DNA from: an uncultured Kangiella sp. | GTDB lineage: Bacteria; Pseudomonadota; Gammaproteobacteria; Enterobacterales; DSM-103792 | Direction: 5' to 3' | Assembly: GCA_946481205.1 (NCBI GenBank) | Contig: CAMLNB010000214.1 | Span: 1 to 6,134, forward strand | DNA: 6,134 nucleotides | In this document: in pieces, positions 5,404 through 6,134 of the stretch | How the letters are laid out: each line of letters opens with the position of its first letter | How positions within the stretch are numbered: position 1 is the stretch's first letter | Made by a program: the position numbers and the translations under genes | The notes under the pieces: model-generated | Database searches by the model: none | Told to the model about the DNA's origin: nothing | What the model saw: only the letters and a program-made list of their open reading frames with translations

Positions 5404-5853
5404 ATGACTGAAGAGAATATTTACTCTGCGCCACAGAGCAGTCTTCCGTTGCCTGAAAACAAACGTGGAGCATTAATTATTCTCGCACGTATACTGACGG
5501 TACCGTACTTCATCCTTTGGGCTGCCGCGGTACTGAGGCAATTCACCAGAGCGATTAGTGCTGAGATCTCAAGCGTCCCAAACTTCATTGGCTCGCTGAC
5601 TGGAACTATTATTCTTTCGGTTGTAACTCTCTATCCGCTCTTTGTCTTCTGGCGTGTATCCGGCAAGATAAAAAGGCCAGGCCGAATCGGTGCGTTGAGA
5701 ATGAATGCTGGTGCGGGCATTCTGGTGTTTGCGCTGTTCGCCGCAATGGCCCTTTTCGTGCCGACAAATAATCCGATGGTATTTTGGCTAAGTGCAGTGC
5801 TACTTTCACTTCCATATGCGGTGAACTTTGTCGCTGTCTTGAAGTTGAATTGA
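5404..5853 (+). CDS. unidentified four-helix membrane protein
   Basis: I do not recognise the family. The 149 residues contain four likely transmembrane helices (about 22-44, 61-83, 100-119 and 125-146), with basic loops (KIKRPGR, 88-94) suggesting an inner-membrane protein. The N-terminal tail ENIYSAPQSSL resembles the NPYxAP tail found at the start of many small uncharacterised bacterial membrane proteins, with Ile in place of Pro. No catalytic motif is visible. ATG 5404 has only a poor purine-rich ribosome site (GAAGAAA, about 5396-5402). Base composition differs from its neighbours: about 48% GC by hand count against roughly 60% in pntB, with rarer codons such as ATA and AGA. This suggests recent acquisition or relaxed codon selection. 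It is flanked by the pnt terminator and by palindromic repeats and seems to be transcribed alone. Confidence 0.7.
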   Translation: MTEENIYSAPQSSLPLPENKRGALIILARILTVPYFILWAAAVLRQFTRAISAEISSVPNFIGSLTGTIILSVVTLYPLFVFWRVSGKIKRPGRIGALRMNAGAGILVFALFAAMALFVPTNNPMVFWLSAVLLSLPYAVNFVAVLKLN

Positions 5854-5875
5854 CGGCAGAGTTCAAGTAAGTGCC

Positions 5876-5913
5876 GATTAGCGCAGCGTAATCAGACGCT
5901 TATCTGCTCGTCT
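5876..5913. repeat. two short palindromes after the membrane-protein gene
   Basis: GATTA (5876-5880) and TAATC (5889-5893) flank GCGCAGCG. Directly after it, AGACG (5894-5898) and CGTCT (5909-5913) form a second 5-bp stem with a 10-nt loop. The GATTA-GCG-x-AGCG-TAATC form resembles a short palindrome common between proteobacterial genes. No T-run follows, so I do not call it an intrinsic terminator. Confidence 0.4.
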
Positions 5914-5935
5914 ATTCAAGCTCTCTCTCATGTGT

Positions 5936-6134
5936 ATGGTTTGCTGCCGGGACTCGCCCCGGCGGGCGCCTTACTTTTCTTGCTCGTGCAAGAAAAGTAA
6001 GCAAAAGAACACGCCCCACGCGCCAGAATCGTTTGGTTGCTTCGGCTGGCACCGCCCGTCGTTTCGGCGTTATCGGCTACGGGCACGTGCTGATGCGGCG
6101 TCCTGCCTTATCAGCACTGCGCAAGCCATCCGGG
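5936..6134. repeat. probable dispersed intergenic repeat, runs off the window
   Basis: This stretch is dense in palindromes and has no convincing gene. GCCGGG (5946-5951) pairs with CCCGGC (5958-5963). A perfect 14-bp stem follows (5970-5983 with 5988-6001, loop TCGT). Near the end GTGCTGAT (6087-6094) pairs with ATCAGCAC (6110-6117), with an inner GGC/GCC. The order GGGACTCGCCCCGG, then a stem of ACTTTTCTTG type, then AAGCAAAAGAA, resembles from memory a family of repeats scattered between genes in many gamma- and betaproteobacteria. I could not search for other copies. The left boundary is approximate. Confidence 0.55.
5970..6001. other. perfect 14-bp stem-loop with tetraloop
   Basis: Arms CTTACTTTTCTTGC (5970-5983) and its exact complement (5988-6001) enclose TCGT. 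It is the strongest hairpin in the window and part of the larger repeat. With T-rich sequence in the left arm and A-rich sequence in the right, it could act as a factor-dependent or weak terminator, or as a block to convergent transcription. It has no following T-run on the plus strand. Confidence 0.7.

Noticed and set aside
1..6134. CRISPR array, tRNA, rRNA, insertion sequence or phage genes
   Set aside because: I saw no regularly spaced direct repeats, no tRNA-like CCA-ended cloverleaf, and no transposase or integrase motifs on either strand.

Overview
The window looks like chromosomal DNA of a moderately GC-rich gammaproteobacterium. The evidence is a class III CobB sirtuin and an RsmE that are close in sequence to enterobacterial and pseudomonad versions, a REP-type palindrome pair whose arms begin GTGGGA, and a proton-translocating transhydrogenase whose alpha subunit is split in two. 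I cannot fix the genus. Most of the window is housekeeping DNA and I see no obviously new enzyme system. The more interesting signals are in the non-coding parts.

Layout. Positions 1-57 hold the last 18 codons of an unidentified gene, followed by a strong intrinsic terminator (91-122). A small lipoprotein gene (141-434, +) starts only 18 nt after that terminator. It converges on cobB (476-1177, -), an NAD+-dependent protein deacylase. Upstream of cobB on the same strand is rsmE (1289-2020, -), the 16S rRNA m3U1498 methyltransferase. The 111-nt rsmE-cobB gap carries an inverted pair of REP sequences, and one arm is complementary to the cobB ribosome-binding site.

Divergent from rsmE is the three-gene operon pntAA-pntAB-pntB (2273-5247, +), encoding the membrane-bound NAD(P) transhydrogenase (NADH + NADP+ + inward H+ to NAD+ + NADPH). 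A good sigma70-type promoter lies at 2076-2104, which gives a leader of about 160 nt. The leader contains several hairpins, one of which resembles a CsrA/RsmA binding site. Both intercistronic gaps are long for genes of one complex and contain hairpins. A probable terminator follows pntB at 5285-5334.

The right end changes character. An AT-richer stretch carries an unidentified four-helix membrane protein (5404-5853, +). After it, 5854-6134 consists of palindromes and what appears to be a dispersed intergenic repeat running off the window. This end looks accessory, while the rest looks like core genome.

Functional links: CobB consumes NAD+ and Pnt sets the balance between the NAD(H) and NADP(H) pools, so two NAD-handling functions lie close together. 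They are on opposite strands with rsmE between them, so this may be chance.
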